From the NCBI GenBank assembly GCA_937926145.1, contig CALANW010000131.1, forward strand, positions 1-39,503: DNA of 39,503 bases, written 5' to 3'. This document shows, piece after piece, positions 25,554 to 32,773 of this stretch. Made by a program: the position numbers and the translations under genes. The DNA comes from an uncultured Ruminococcus sp. (GTDB lineage: Bacteria > Bacillota > Clostridia > Oscillospirales > Ruminococcaceae). Numbering within the stretch: position 1 is the first letter of the stretch; each line of letters starts with the position of its first letter. The notes under the pieces are model-generated. The model did no database searches and had not been told where the DNA came from. It saw nothing but the letters and a program-made list of their open reading frames with translations.

Positions 25554-25603
25554 GCCGTACAGTTACAGACATTCGCATAGCTTGTAATTGTGCGGCTTCT
25601 TTT
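25554..25603 (+). terminator. Terminator between the kinase and HtrA genes
   Basis: GCCGTACAGTTACA and TGTAATTGTGCGGC pair as a 14-bp stem with two G-T positions, followed by TTCTTTT. It lies between the kinase stop and the protease ribosome binding site, so HtrA may be made mainly from read-through or an unseen promoter. Confidence 0.65.
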
Positions 25604-25619
25604 ATAAAGGAGGTATATT

Positions 25620-27299
25620 GTGGATAATTTTGACGAAAACACTCCGAATACGGAAAATACTCAGCCTTTGCAGGAAAATATCGCAGACGAAACCGCTTCG
25701 CCCGAAACGGTGAGCGAGCAGACTTTGCACGAAAATACACCGAGTGAAACAGCTTCACCCGAAGCATTTGCATCTCAGCCGAATCCCGAGCCGTCGGCTT
25801 TTGCACAGCCAAATATCGGACAGCCAAACTATGGGCAAAACTATGGTCATCCGACAGCTTCCCAACCGCAGTATCAGCAGATACCGCCGCAAAACCAAGG
25901 CGCGGCGCAGCCGTATCAGAACACGGCTCAAAATCGGCAAACTCCCCCGCCGCCATATCAGTACGGCGCATATCCTCCGCCGAACAACGGCTGTCAAAAC
26001 GGTTATCCCAACGGATATTATGCTCCGAACTACGGCAGCAGAGCTATGCCGCAGGGTCAGTATGCACAGCAAAATCAGCCGAACCCACCCCAGAACGTTC
26101 CGCCGAAGAAAAAACGCCTTTCTGCCGTCTGGACAGCAATAATAATCGCGCTTATCGCAGTGATGTTCGTGACGATAGTCATTCTGTCGGTAGTTGTTGC
26201 AAAGAAAGCCGCCGCGCTCGATAAGACCAAGAGTGAAAGCTCGTTCAGTTCGCTAGAAACACAGACGGCGAGCGAAAAAACCAAGGATAAGGACACAAAG
26301 CGTGTTCAGATAACCCTCCCCACCTCTCCACGTCCCGTCCTCGAAGCGAAATATTACGCCGATGAAGAAACGGGTCTGCTCACAACGGAGGGCGTTGCGC
26401 AGAGAGTTCTCCCCTCGCAGGTGCTTATCGGCGTTTACAGCGATACACCGTATCAGATGACCTCGCTCGGCTCGGGAATAATCATCTCGACCGACGGATA
26501 TATCCTCACAAATGCGCACGTCGTTGACGAAGAAGCGCAGTTCAAAGCACAGCTCAACGACGGCAGGCAGTTTGAAGCAAAGCTTGTCGGCATCGACCGC
26601 AAGCAGGACTTGGCAGTGGTAAAGATAGAAGCCGATGACCTTGTTTCGGCTGAGATAGGAAACTCGGACGAAGTTATCCTCGGCGAACAGGTCGCAGTTA
26701 TCGGCGCAGGCGGAAGCCTTGAAAATTCCATAACTTTTGGCTATGTCAGCGCTCTCGGAAGAGAAATAGAAACCGACTATTCATCAAGCGGAACGCTCCG
26801 ATGCATACAGACCGATGCCGCACTCAACCCCGGAAATTCGGGCGGCGCGCTCGTCAATATGTATGGTCAGGTAATAGGCATCTCGGTCGGCGGACTTGAC
26901 CACGTTGTATATGACGGAATAGGCTTCGCTATTGAAATAAACGATGCTGTTCCCGTTGCCGAAGCGCTCATAGAAAACGGCTATGTCCCGGGAAGGGCAA
27001 AGCTCGGCATCGTGTTTATAGCAATGGACAGCGCAACCGCCGACAGCCTCGGCGTTGAATCGGGACTTTGCGTAATGAGCGTAGACCCGACCTGCGACAT
27101 TGCAACAAAAGACCTACAGCCGTATGATATCATCACGGAAATAGACGGCAAGCCCGTAAAAGACCTCGATTCGGTAATGGAAATCCTCGATGAAAAGATC
27201 GCAGGCGAAGAAGTCACCCTGACAGTCTATCGCAAAACGATAACGGAAGAAGTTACAACGTTTGAAATTACGGCTAAACTGGAACAAAAGATAGATTAA
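25620..27299 (+). CDS. htrA: Membrane-anchored HtrA/DegP-like serine protease with PDZ domain
   Basis: The 559-residue protein starts with a GTG, with AAAGGAGG placed 6 nt before it. Residues 1-165 are a Pro/Gln/Asn-rich cytoplasmic region containing Tyr-Gly-Gln-type repeats. A transmembrane anchor spans about 168-193. The trypsin-like domain has His300 (YILTNAHVVD), Asp330 (GIDRKQDLAVVKI) and Ser407 (ALNPGNSGGALVNM), so the triad is complete. A PDZ domain follows from about residue 455. Such proteases degrade or refold damaged envelope proteins. Position after a two-component pair recalls the Bacillus walRK-htrC locus. It converges on metG. Confidence 0.94.
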   Translation: MDNFDENTPNTENTQPLQENIADETASPETVSEQTLHENTPSETASPEAFASQPNPEPSAFAQPNIGQPNYGQNYGHPTASQPQYQQIPPQNQGAAQPYQNTAQNRQTPPPPYQYGAYPPPNNGCQNGYPNGYYAPNYGSRAMPQGQYAQQNQPNPPQNVPPKKKRLSAVWTAIIIALIAVMFVTIVILSVVVAKKAAALDKTKSESSFSSLETQTASEKTKDKDTKRVQITLPTSPRPVLEAKYYADEETGLLTTEGVAQRVLPSQVLIGVYSDTPYQMTSLGSGIIISTDGYILTNAHVVDEEAQFKAQLNDGRQFEAKLVGIDRKQDLAVVKIEADDLVSAEIGNSDEVILGEQVAVIGAGGSLENSITFGYVSALGREIETDYSSSGTLRCIQTDAALNPGNSGGALVNMYGQVIGISVGGLDHVVYDGIGFAIEINDAVPVAEALIENGYVPGRAKLGIVFIAMDSATADSLGVESGLCVMSVDPTCDIATKDLQPYDIITEIDGKPVKDLDSVMEILDEKIAGEEVTLTVYRKTITEEVTTFEITAKLEQKID

Positions 27300-27711
27300 T
27301 GCGTAATGCATAATGCGTAATTATTTTGTCTCGCATATTGGTCGCAAAATGCCTTAATTCTGTAGGGATGGATTCTATATCCGCCCGTTTAATACACAAA
27401 TTTATTGCGTAAAATGCGTGAAAAATTGTAGGGGACGGGTCACCCGTCCCGAATCGCGTCAGCGATTTTTCGGCACATATCATATATTATATTTCGTAAA
27501 CAAAAAGAACCTATTTTCAAAGAATTCAAAATCTTTGAAAATAGGTTCTTTTTTGTTATAAAAACGCCTTGCGGCGTGGGACGGGAACCCCGTTCCCTAT
27601 GGAGAATTTACCTAAAATACGGGTTTTGCATCGGGCGGATATTGAATCCGCCCCTACGATTTTACAGTGTTTTGCGGAAAAATATAATTACGAATTACGC
27701 ATTAAGCATTA
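27297..27711. mobile_element. Repeat-bounded intergenic element between htrA and metG
   Basis: The left end (27297-27330) carries TAATGCG-type direct repeats. The right end (about 27677-27711) carries the same pattern inverted, so reverse-complementing it gives TAATGCTTAATGCGTAATTC. Each end begins at the stop codon of the adjacent gene. Inside are GC-rich palindromic modules at 27427-27450 (TGTAGGGGACGGGTCACCCG) and about 27630-27659 (GGGCGGATAT/ATCCGCCC) and the long terminator stem at 27502-27554. No ORF is supported. Confidence 0.55.
27502..27554. terminator. Strong bidirectional terminator between htrA and metG
   Basis: A 22-bp perfect stem, AAAAAGAACCTATTTTCAAA and its complement, has an A-run on the left and TTTTTT on the right, so it can terminate transcription from both convergent genes. 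Confidence 0.88.
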
Positions 27712-29646
27712 TCTCAGTTTTGCTCCGTTCGGAACGTCCTTGTCGATGAAGATAACTCTTGCATCTTCGCCAACGTCAGCGGCAACGATCATTCCCTCGC
27801 TCTCTACGCCGCAAAGCTTTGCAGGTGCAAGGTTTGCGACTACGATTACTTTCTTTCCGATGAGGTCTTCGGGCTGATACCATTTTGCGATGCCCGAAAC
27901 TACCTGTCTGCCGCCCATTCCGTCGTCAAGCTGGAGCTTAAGGAGCTTCTTTGCCTTTTGAACTTTCTCACATTCCTTGACTTCCGCAACTCGGAGGTCT
28001 ACCTTGCCGAAATCGTCTATTGAAATGATATCGGAGAGAGGAACGACATTTGAAGCTTCTTCCTCTGCTGGAGCGTTGAACTTGATAAGTGCGTTGAGTT
28101 CGTCAATTTCCTTTTCAACGTCGATTCTCGGGAAGAGGAGATCGCCCTTCTTTACGGTAACATTTGCAGGGAGAACGCCGAACCTGCCGAGGTTCTCATA
28201 CTTTACATCGTCCTCCGATGCGCCGATCTGCTCCCATACCTTTGGCATTGTTGCAGGCATAAACGGAGCGAGAACTGCGGAGATGATCCTTATTGTATCA
28301 AGGAGGTTGTAAAGAACAGCCGCAAGTCTTGGCTTGTTAGCTTCGTCCTTTGCAAGGATCCAAGGCGTGGTTTCGTCGATGTACTTGTTTGAGCGTGAAA
28401 CTACCTTGAAAATTGCGATAAGTGCGTCCTGAAGTCTTGTGTTTTCAACGCAGTCATCGACCTTTGCAAGGAGCGATGTTGCTTCGGCGATAAGTTCATC
28501 GTCAAATTCGCCGCTCTGCTTTTCGGTCGGAAGTGTGCCGTCAAAATATTTGAGCGTCATTGCAACGGTTCTCGAAACGAGGTTTCCGAGTCCGTTCGCA
28601 AGGTCGGAGTTGATGCGGTTTATCATTATCTCGTTGGAGAATGCGCTGTCTGCGCCAAGAGCCATTTCACGCAAAATGTGGTAACGGATAGCGTCTGCGC
28701 CGTAGCGTTCGCTCAAAACGAACGGGTCAACGACATTGCCGAGCGACTTGCTCATCTTCTGTCCGTTGAAAGTTATCCAGCCGTGAACTGCAAGGTGCTT
28801 CGGGAGCGGCAGATCGAGTGCCATAAGCATTGCAGGCCAGATAATAGCGTGGAAACGCATGATATCCTTTGCTACCATGTGAACATCAGCAGGCCAGTAT
28901 TTTTCATAGTCATTATGTGCGCTGTTTTCATAGCCAAGTGCTGTGATATAGTTGGAAAGCGCGTCTATCCAAACGTAAACAACGTGGTTAGGGTCAAAAG
29001 TTATCGGGATTCCCCACTTGAAGCTTGTTCTCGAAACGCAGAGATCTTCAAGACCCGGCTTGATGAAGTTGTTTACAAGCTCGGTCGCTCTTGTCTTCGG
29101 GCGGAGGTAGTCTGTTTCGGTAAGAAGCTTTTCAATTCTGTCTGCGAATGGCGACATTTTGAAGAAGTAAGCTTCTTCCTTAGCTTCGATAACATCTCTT
29201 CCGCACTCGGGGCACTTGCCGTCAACGAGCTGGGATTCTGTCCAGAAGCTTTCGCACGGAGTACAGTATTTTCCGACATATTCGCCCTTATAAATGTATC
29301 CTCTGTCGTAAAGCTCCTTGAAAATTTTCTGTACGGCCTCAACGTGGTAATCATCGGTCGTGCGGATATAGCGGTCGTAGCTGATACCCATACATTCCCA
29401 AAGCTTTTTGAAGGTCTTTACGACCTCGTCAACATATTCCTTTGGGGTAACTCCCGCTGCCTTAGCTTTTTCTTCGATCTTCTGACCGTGCTCGTCCGTT
29501 CCGGTGAGGAACATAACGTCATAGCCCTGCATACGCTTGTAGCGCGCAATGGTATCGCAGGCAACGGTGGTGTAACAATGTCCGATGTGCGGATTTCCCG
29601 ATGGGTAGTAGATCGGGGTCGTGATATAAAAAGGTTCCTTTGGCAT
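27709..29646 (-). CDS. metG: Methionyl-tRNA synthetase
   Basis: The 645-residue enzyme charges tRNA-Met. The class I signature PSGNPHIGH has HIGH at 20-23, and KMSKS is at 297-301. A zinc knuckle has cysteines at 128, 131, 145 and 148 (CTPC...CPEC). The anticodon-binding domain is followed by a C-terminal EMAP/Trbp111-like tRNA-binding domain (about 540-645) beginning FGKVDLRVAEV. I chose ATG 29646 because GGGAGG lies about 9 nt upstream and it starts MPKEPFYITTPIYY; the frame open to 29820 runs back through the promoter. The leader is only about 35 nt, leaving no room for a T-box. Confidence 0.97.
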   Translation of the reverse strand: MPKEPFYITTPIYYPSGNPHIGHCYTTVACDTIARYKRMQGYDVMFLTGTDEHGQKIEEKAKAAGVTPKEYVDEVVKTFKKLWECMGISYDRYIRTTDDYHVEAVQKIFKELYDRGYIYKGEYVGKYCTPCESFWTESQLVDGKCPECGRDVIEAKEEAYFFKMSPFADRIEKLLTETDYLRPKTRATELVNNFIKPGLEDLCVSRTSFKWGIPITFDPNHVVYVWIDALSNYITALGYENSAHNDYEKYWPADVHMVAKDIMRFHAIIWPAMLMALDLPLPKHLAVHGWITFNGQKMSKSLGNVVDPFVLSERYGADAIRYHILREMALGADSAFSNEIMINRINSDLANGLGNLVSRTVAMTLKYFDGTLPTEKQSGEFDDELIAEATSLLAKVDDCVENTRLQDALIAIFKVVSRSNKYIDETTPWILAKDEANKPRLAAVLYNLLDTIRIISAVLAPFMPATMPKVWEQIGASEDDVKYENLGRFGVLPANVTVKKGDLLFPRIDVEKEIDELNALIKFNAPAEEEASNVVPLSDIISIDDFGKVDLRVAEVKECEKVQKAKKLLKLQLDDGMGGRQVVSGIAKWYQPEDLIGKKVIVVANLAPAKLCGVESEGMIVAADVGEDARVIFIDKDVPNGAKLR

Positions 29647-29685
29647 AAACTTTATCCTCCCGTAAAATTCAAGATTATCGCTCAT

Positions 29686-29714
29686 ATTATACCATAATAT
29701 ATATAAAAAATCAA
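29686..29714 (-). promoter_or_regulatory. Promoter for metG
   Basis: On the minus strand TTGATT (29709-29714), 17-nt spacer, perfect TATAAT (29686-29691). Confidence 0.8.
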
Positions 29715-29731
29715 GAGTGGGATAAAAATGC

Positions 29732-29760
29732 AAAAAAAATGCAGGACAACGGTGTCCTGC
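29732..29760 (-). terminator. Intrinsic terminator upstream of the metG promoter
   Basis: On the minus strand GCAGGACA-CCGT-TGTCCTGC is followed by ATTTTTTTTGC. No minus-strand protein gene lies upstream, so it should end the candidate RNA from the promoter at 29876-29904. Confidence 0.88.
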
Positions 29761-29869
29761 AAAGGTAAAATGAATTGAAATAAGATAAATATGTGTAGAA
29801 CAAAAGAAAGGAGACAACAAAACGGATGTTAAACATTTTAAAAATAGAATTTAGAAGAATTCTAACATC
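29732..29869 (-). ncRNA. Candidate small RNA 2
   Basis: Predicted from a consensus promoter (29876-29904) and a strong intrinsic terminator (29732-29760), about 140 nt apart, with no credible ORF on this strand. Near the 5' end GATGTTA and TAACATC can pair around an inner AGAATT/AAATTCT stem. I do not recognise the family. Confidence 0.5.
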
Positions 29870-29875
29870 GTTATT

Positions 29876-29904
29876 ATTATAAACCATAAGTTTCTGTACG
29901 TCAA
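29876..29904 (-). promoter_or_regulatory. Promoter of candidate small RNA 2
   Basis: On the minus strand TTGACG (29899-29904), 17-nt spacer, perfect TATAAT (29876-29881). It begins just past the T-run of the upstream terminator. Confidence 0.75.
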
Positions 29905-29916
29905 CAGTTTTTGGCT

Positions 29917-29948
29917 AAAAAAACATTTTTTGTATGATTGTACAAATG
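29917..29948 (-). terminator. Terminator of candidate small RNA 1
   Basis: On the minus strand CATTTGTA and TACAAAAAATG pair with two bulged A residues around CAATCA, followed by seven T residues. Confidence 0.6.
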
Positions 29949-30080
29949 AACAAGCTGATTTGTGTTGCTTTTGGATGATTTTGCTATCCGCGGTGTAGAA
30001 AAGTTTAGAATATGAGGATAAAATAAGCTTCAACTTGTGTAATATAATTGCAAAATCAACATAAGATAAAATGTTTGTAA
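29917..30080 (-). ncRNA. Candidate small RNA 1
   Basis: Predicted from the promoter at 30087-30115 and the terminator at 29917-29948, about 160 nt. GATTTTGC and GCAAAATC (30050-30057 with 29977-29984) form a perfect 8-bp long-range stem. The open frame on this strand (to 30033) needs a TTG without a ribosome binding site. The family is not recognised; homology to 6S RNA was considered but not established. Confidence 0.5.
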
Positions 30081-30086
30081 TTAATT

Positions 30087-30115
30087 ATTATATCATAATA
30101 TTCTACAAAAGTCAA
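30087..30115 (-). promoter_or_regulatory. Promoter of candidate small RNA 1
   Basis: On the minus strand TTGACT (30110-30115), 17-nt spacer, perfect TATAAT (30087-30092). Positions 30116-30320, between this and the next promoter, are A/T-rich and show no gene. Confidence 0.75.
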
Positions 30116-30320
30116 TAGATTTTGCCTTATGAACAAAAATATTACATAAATTTATTGTTTTAGGCAATTATACAAAAGGTAATGTAAACGTTTTGCAATA
30201 TTACAGAGTTTTTAACCTTTGTAACCGTTTTTTAATCAAATAAACACCGTTTTGCGCCGATTTGGGCAAAATGCTTAAAAAAATACAGAAAATGCAAAAA
30301 AAATACGTCAGAATAATGCT

Positions 30321-30348
30321 TTGATTTTTGGGCAGACTATGTTATAAT
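30321..30348 (+). promoter_or_regulatory. Promoter of the first small surface protein gene
   Basis: TTGATT (30321-30326), 16-nt spacer, perfect TATAAT (30343-30348). It leaves a leader of about 55 nt ending in GGAGGAAA. Confidence 0.7.
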
Positions 30349-30412
30349 ATCAGCATAATCACAATGATATTGATTGTGGTGATTAAAAATAACTTAAATG
30401 GAGGAAACAACA

Positions 30413-30754
30413 ATGAAAATGAAGAAGATTCTTGCTGCAATCGCAGCTTGCGCAATGGCTGCTTCTATGCTCAGCCTTACAGTTTCTGCTGCTGGTATCG
30501 AAGATGATGGAGCAGACCTCGATGAAACAGATACAGAAGTAACAGATACAGTTGACGAAGCAGACGATGACATCGCTGATGACACTGATGATGCTGCTGA
30601 CGATGTAGCTGACGATGCTGATGCTGCTGACGACACAGTTGCTGATGATGCAACTGATGCTAACCCTGCAACAGGCAACGCTCCTATCGCTCTCGCAGTT
30701 ATCCCTGTAGCTCTTGCTGCTGCAGCAGTAGTTGCTAAGAAGGCTTCCAAGTAA
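30413..30754 (+). CDS. Small secreted acidic protein with NPATG-type C-terminal tail
   Basis: The 113-residue protein has a signal peptide (MKMKKILAAIAACAMAASML, cleavage near VSA-A about residue 27). A central ~55-residue low-complexity stretch made almost only of Asp, Ala, Thr, Val and Glu follows, then NPATGN, a hydrophobic run of about 22 residues and a KKASK end. The tail has the three parts of a sortase sorting signal (motif, hydrophobic stretch, basic end), but the motif is not canonical LPxTG and no sortase is nearby, so a simple membrane anchor is also possible. Unlike the next four genes it lacks a folded core. GGAGG precedes the ATG at 30413; promoter and terminator flank it. Confidence 0.85.
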   Translation: MKMKKILAAIAACAMAASMLSLTVSAAGIEDDGADLDETDTEVTDTVDEADDDIADDTDDAADDVADDADAADDTVADDATDANPATGNAPIALAVIPVALAAAAVVAKKASK

Positions 30755-30793
30755 TCATTCGATTACGAAAAAGACTTTTTGAAAAAGCGAAAT

Positions 30794-30830
30794 ACAGCCG
30801 TTCGGTTTCTCGGACGGCTGTTTCTTTTTT
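30794..30830 (+). terminator. Terminator of the acidic surface protein gene
   Basis: ACAGCCGTTCG pairs with CGGACGGCTGT around GTTTCT, followed by TTCTTTTTT. Confidence 0.88.
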
Positions 30831-30976
30831 ATTCCTGATTTGTAAAAATAGCATAATGAAAACGTTATTATTTTTTGCATTTTTGATATAGATTTTGTCA
30901 GCTGAATGTTGTATAATATGTTTAAGCTCATCGGAGGAAAAGATGAGAACAATTAATTTTATGGAGGAATAACATC

Positions 30977-31699
30977 ATGAAAATTAAAAAGATCGTTGCT
31001 GCTATCGCAGCAGCTGCAGTTGCAGTATCCACAATGGCAGTAAGCGCATTCGCTGCTCAGAACACAGATTCCCTTGCTGACGGTACAGCTTACCTCAACA
31101 TCAACCTTTCCGACTGGAGCGAATTTGACGCTACATGGGAAAACGCTGAGATCACAGGCGATGGCACATACACTGTTTCCATGACAGGCGCTGACGGCAT
31201 AAACATCGGTCAGTTCAACGCTCTCGAGATCAAGAACGGCGAAACAGTTTTCAACCGTACATACACAGTAACAGTTGACTCCATCAAGATCAACGGCGTT
31301 GAGCAGAAGATCGGAGAAGGCTATACATGCTCTGCTGACGGTGTAGGTCTTACAACAAGAGTAAACCTCTACAATGAGTGGAACACTCCTAGCGAAGATG
31401 TTTCCGATGACGGTGCAGTTGACTGCCGTGCTGCTGATGGCGACGTTATGAGCAAGACAGCAAGAATGATTGATGCTTCCTGCCTCGAAACTGCTACAAA
31501 CGATATCGAAGTAACATTTACAGTTGCAGGCACAGGTGCTGCTGCAGAAGCTACAGCTGATACAGCTGAAACAACAGAAGCTCCTGCTGAAACAACAGAA
31601 ACAACTTCCACAGCTACAGGAAATGCTTCCGCTGCTGCAATCGCTGCTGTAATGGCTGCTGCAGGCGTAGCTGCAATCGCTGCTAAGAAGAGAAAGTAA
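30977..31699 (+). CDS. Secreted surface protein with TATGN tail, paralogue A
   Basis: The 240-residue protein has a signal peptide ending SAFA-A near residue 25. A core of about 155 residues is predicted mostly beta, with aromatic residues (NINLSDWSEFDATWENAEIT, NLYNEWNTP), and resembles a carbohydrate-binding beta-sandwich in character. A Thr/Ala/Glu linker leads to TATGNAS, a hydrophobic stretch and KKRK. Carbohydrate binding is inference; I cannot assign a CBM family. GGAGG lies 9 nt before the ATG. TATAAT at 30912 has only a poor -35. It has its own terminator, so it is separate from the three paralogues that follow. Confidence 0.85.
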   Translation: MKIKKIVAAIAAAAVAVSTMAVSAFAAQNTDSLADGTAYLNINLSDWSEFDATWENAEITGDGTYTVSMTGADGINIGQFNALEIKNGETVFNRTYTVTVDSIKINGVEQKIGEGYTCSADGVGLTTRVNLYNEWNTPSEDVSDDGAVDCRAADGDVMSKTARMIDASCLETATNDIEVTFTVAGTGAAAEATADTAETTEAPAETTETTSTATGNASAAAIAAVMAAAGVAAIAAKKRK

Positions 31700-31724
31700 T
31701 TTCACTTCAAAATAAGTAATTACC

Positions 31725-31762
31725 CAAGAGTATCGGACTTAATGTTTGGTACTCTTGTTTTT
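31725..31762 (+). terminator. Terminator of paralogue A
   Basis: CAAGAGTA and TACTCTTG pair around a long loop, followed by TTTTTTG. Confidence 0.75.
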
Positions 31763-31892
31763 TGCTTAAAATCATATATCAAAATGTAAATACTGCAAAA
31801 TATTATACATTCGGTAGCAATTGTCGGAACGTTTTTTGCCATTTTTGTAAAAAGCACTAAAAAAATAAAACAAGTTTTATTCAGTTTGGCGG

Positions 31893-31921
31893 TTGTTTAT
31901 TTTATGCTAAAATGTTATAAT
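31893..31921 (+). promoter_or_regulatory. Promoter of the three-paralogue transcript
   Basis: TTGTTT (31893-31898), 17-nt spacer, perfect TATAAT (31916-31921). No strong terminator lies between the three following genes, so they are probably one transcript ending at 34431-34464. Confidence 0.65.
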
Positions 31922-31984
31922 TAGCAGTGAAAATGGCGGACTGACAAATTAGATACAGATCCGCAAATTATGGAGGGAAACAAA

Positions 31985-32722
31985 ATGAACATGAAGAAGA
32001 TCATTTCAAGCGTTGCTGCTGTTGCAATGACAGCTTCTCTTATGGCTGTTGCAGCAAATGCTACAAACTGGTCTGCAGCAAGCTATGCTGACAACGACCC
32101 TAACACAGTAAGCATCATTTCAACAAGCGAAGATAAGGTTGAATTCACTGCTACTGCTGACGGCACAGCTGCTAAGGCTCGCATCGTTGTTGGCGATGTT
32201 CTTGACGAAGCTGATGCTGCAAAGGTAAAGTCTGCATCTTGGACTGTTACTTACACAATTCCTGAAGGCACAGCTGCAGGAAACGGTGTAGGCGGCGGCA
32301 CATATTTTGGCTGCAAGAATTCCACAGGTTACTGGATCAGCCCCGATTATGATGATGACGGAAACGCATACTGGGCAAACACAACCTATACAGCTCAGGA
32401 CGATGTTAAGTTCCTTCTTCCTACAGATACTCTTGCTGCTGACAGCGAGCTCGTATTTATGGATTGGTCCAACCACGAAGCTATCACAGCTATGACTGTT
32501 GCTATTTCCGACCTCAAGTTCTTTGATGCTGACGGAAACGAGATCGCACAGAAGGCTTATGCAGGTGCTGCTGAAGCAACCGCTGATACAACCGAAGAAG
32601 CTCCCGCTGCTGACACTGCTGCTACAACAGCTACAGCTACAGGCAACGCTTCCGCTGCTGCTATCGTTGGCGTAATGGCTGTTGCAGGCGCTGCTGCAAT
32701 CGCTGCTAAGAAGAGAAAGTAA
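31985..32722 (+). CDS. Secreted surface protein with TATGN tail, paralogue B
   Basis: The 245-residue protein starts MNMKKIISSVAAVAMTASL with signal cleavage near ANA-T (residue 23). Its core of about 165 residues is beta-rich with a Gly- and aromatic-rich middle (GVGGGTYFGCKNSTGYWISP) and ends LKFFDADGN, in the style of carbohydrate-binding modules. A Thr/Ala/Glu linker, TATGNAS, a hydrophobic stretch and KKRK close it. The core shares no obvious identity with paralogue A although both ends do. GGAGGG precedes the ATG at 31985. Confidence 0.85.
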   Translation: MNMKKIISSVAAVAMTASLMAVAANATNWSAASYADNDPNTVSIISTSEDKVEFTATADGTAAKARIVVGDVLDEADAAKVKSASWTVTYTIPEGTAAGNGVGGGTYFGCKNSTGYWISPDYDDDGNAYWANTTYTAQDDVKFLLPTDTLAADSELVFMDWSNHEAITAMTVAISDLKFFDADGNEIAQKAYAGAAEATADTTEEAPAADTAATTATATGNASAAAIVGVMAVAGAAAIAAKKRK

Positions 32723-32773
32723 GCTTTAAAAGCTTCTTTATAAAACTTAAAAAATTTTTTGGAGGAAAAAACA

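Noticed and set aside
29647..29820. T-box or longer N-terminus for metG
   Set aside because: The promoter at 29686-29714 leaves only about 35 nt of leader, and a terminator lies further upstream; no T-box sequence is seen.
29851..30033. 60-residue minus-strand ORF upstream of metG
   Set aside because: TTG start without a ribosome binding site; it runs across the terminator and promoter between the two candidate small RNAs.
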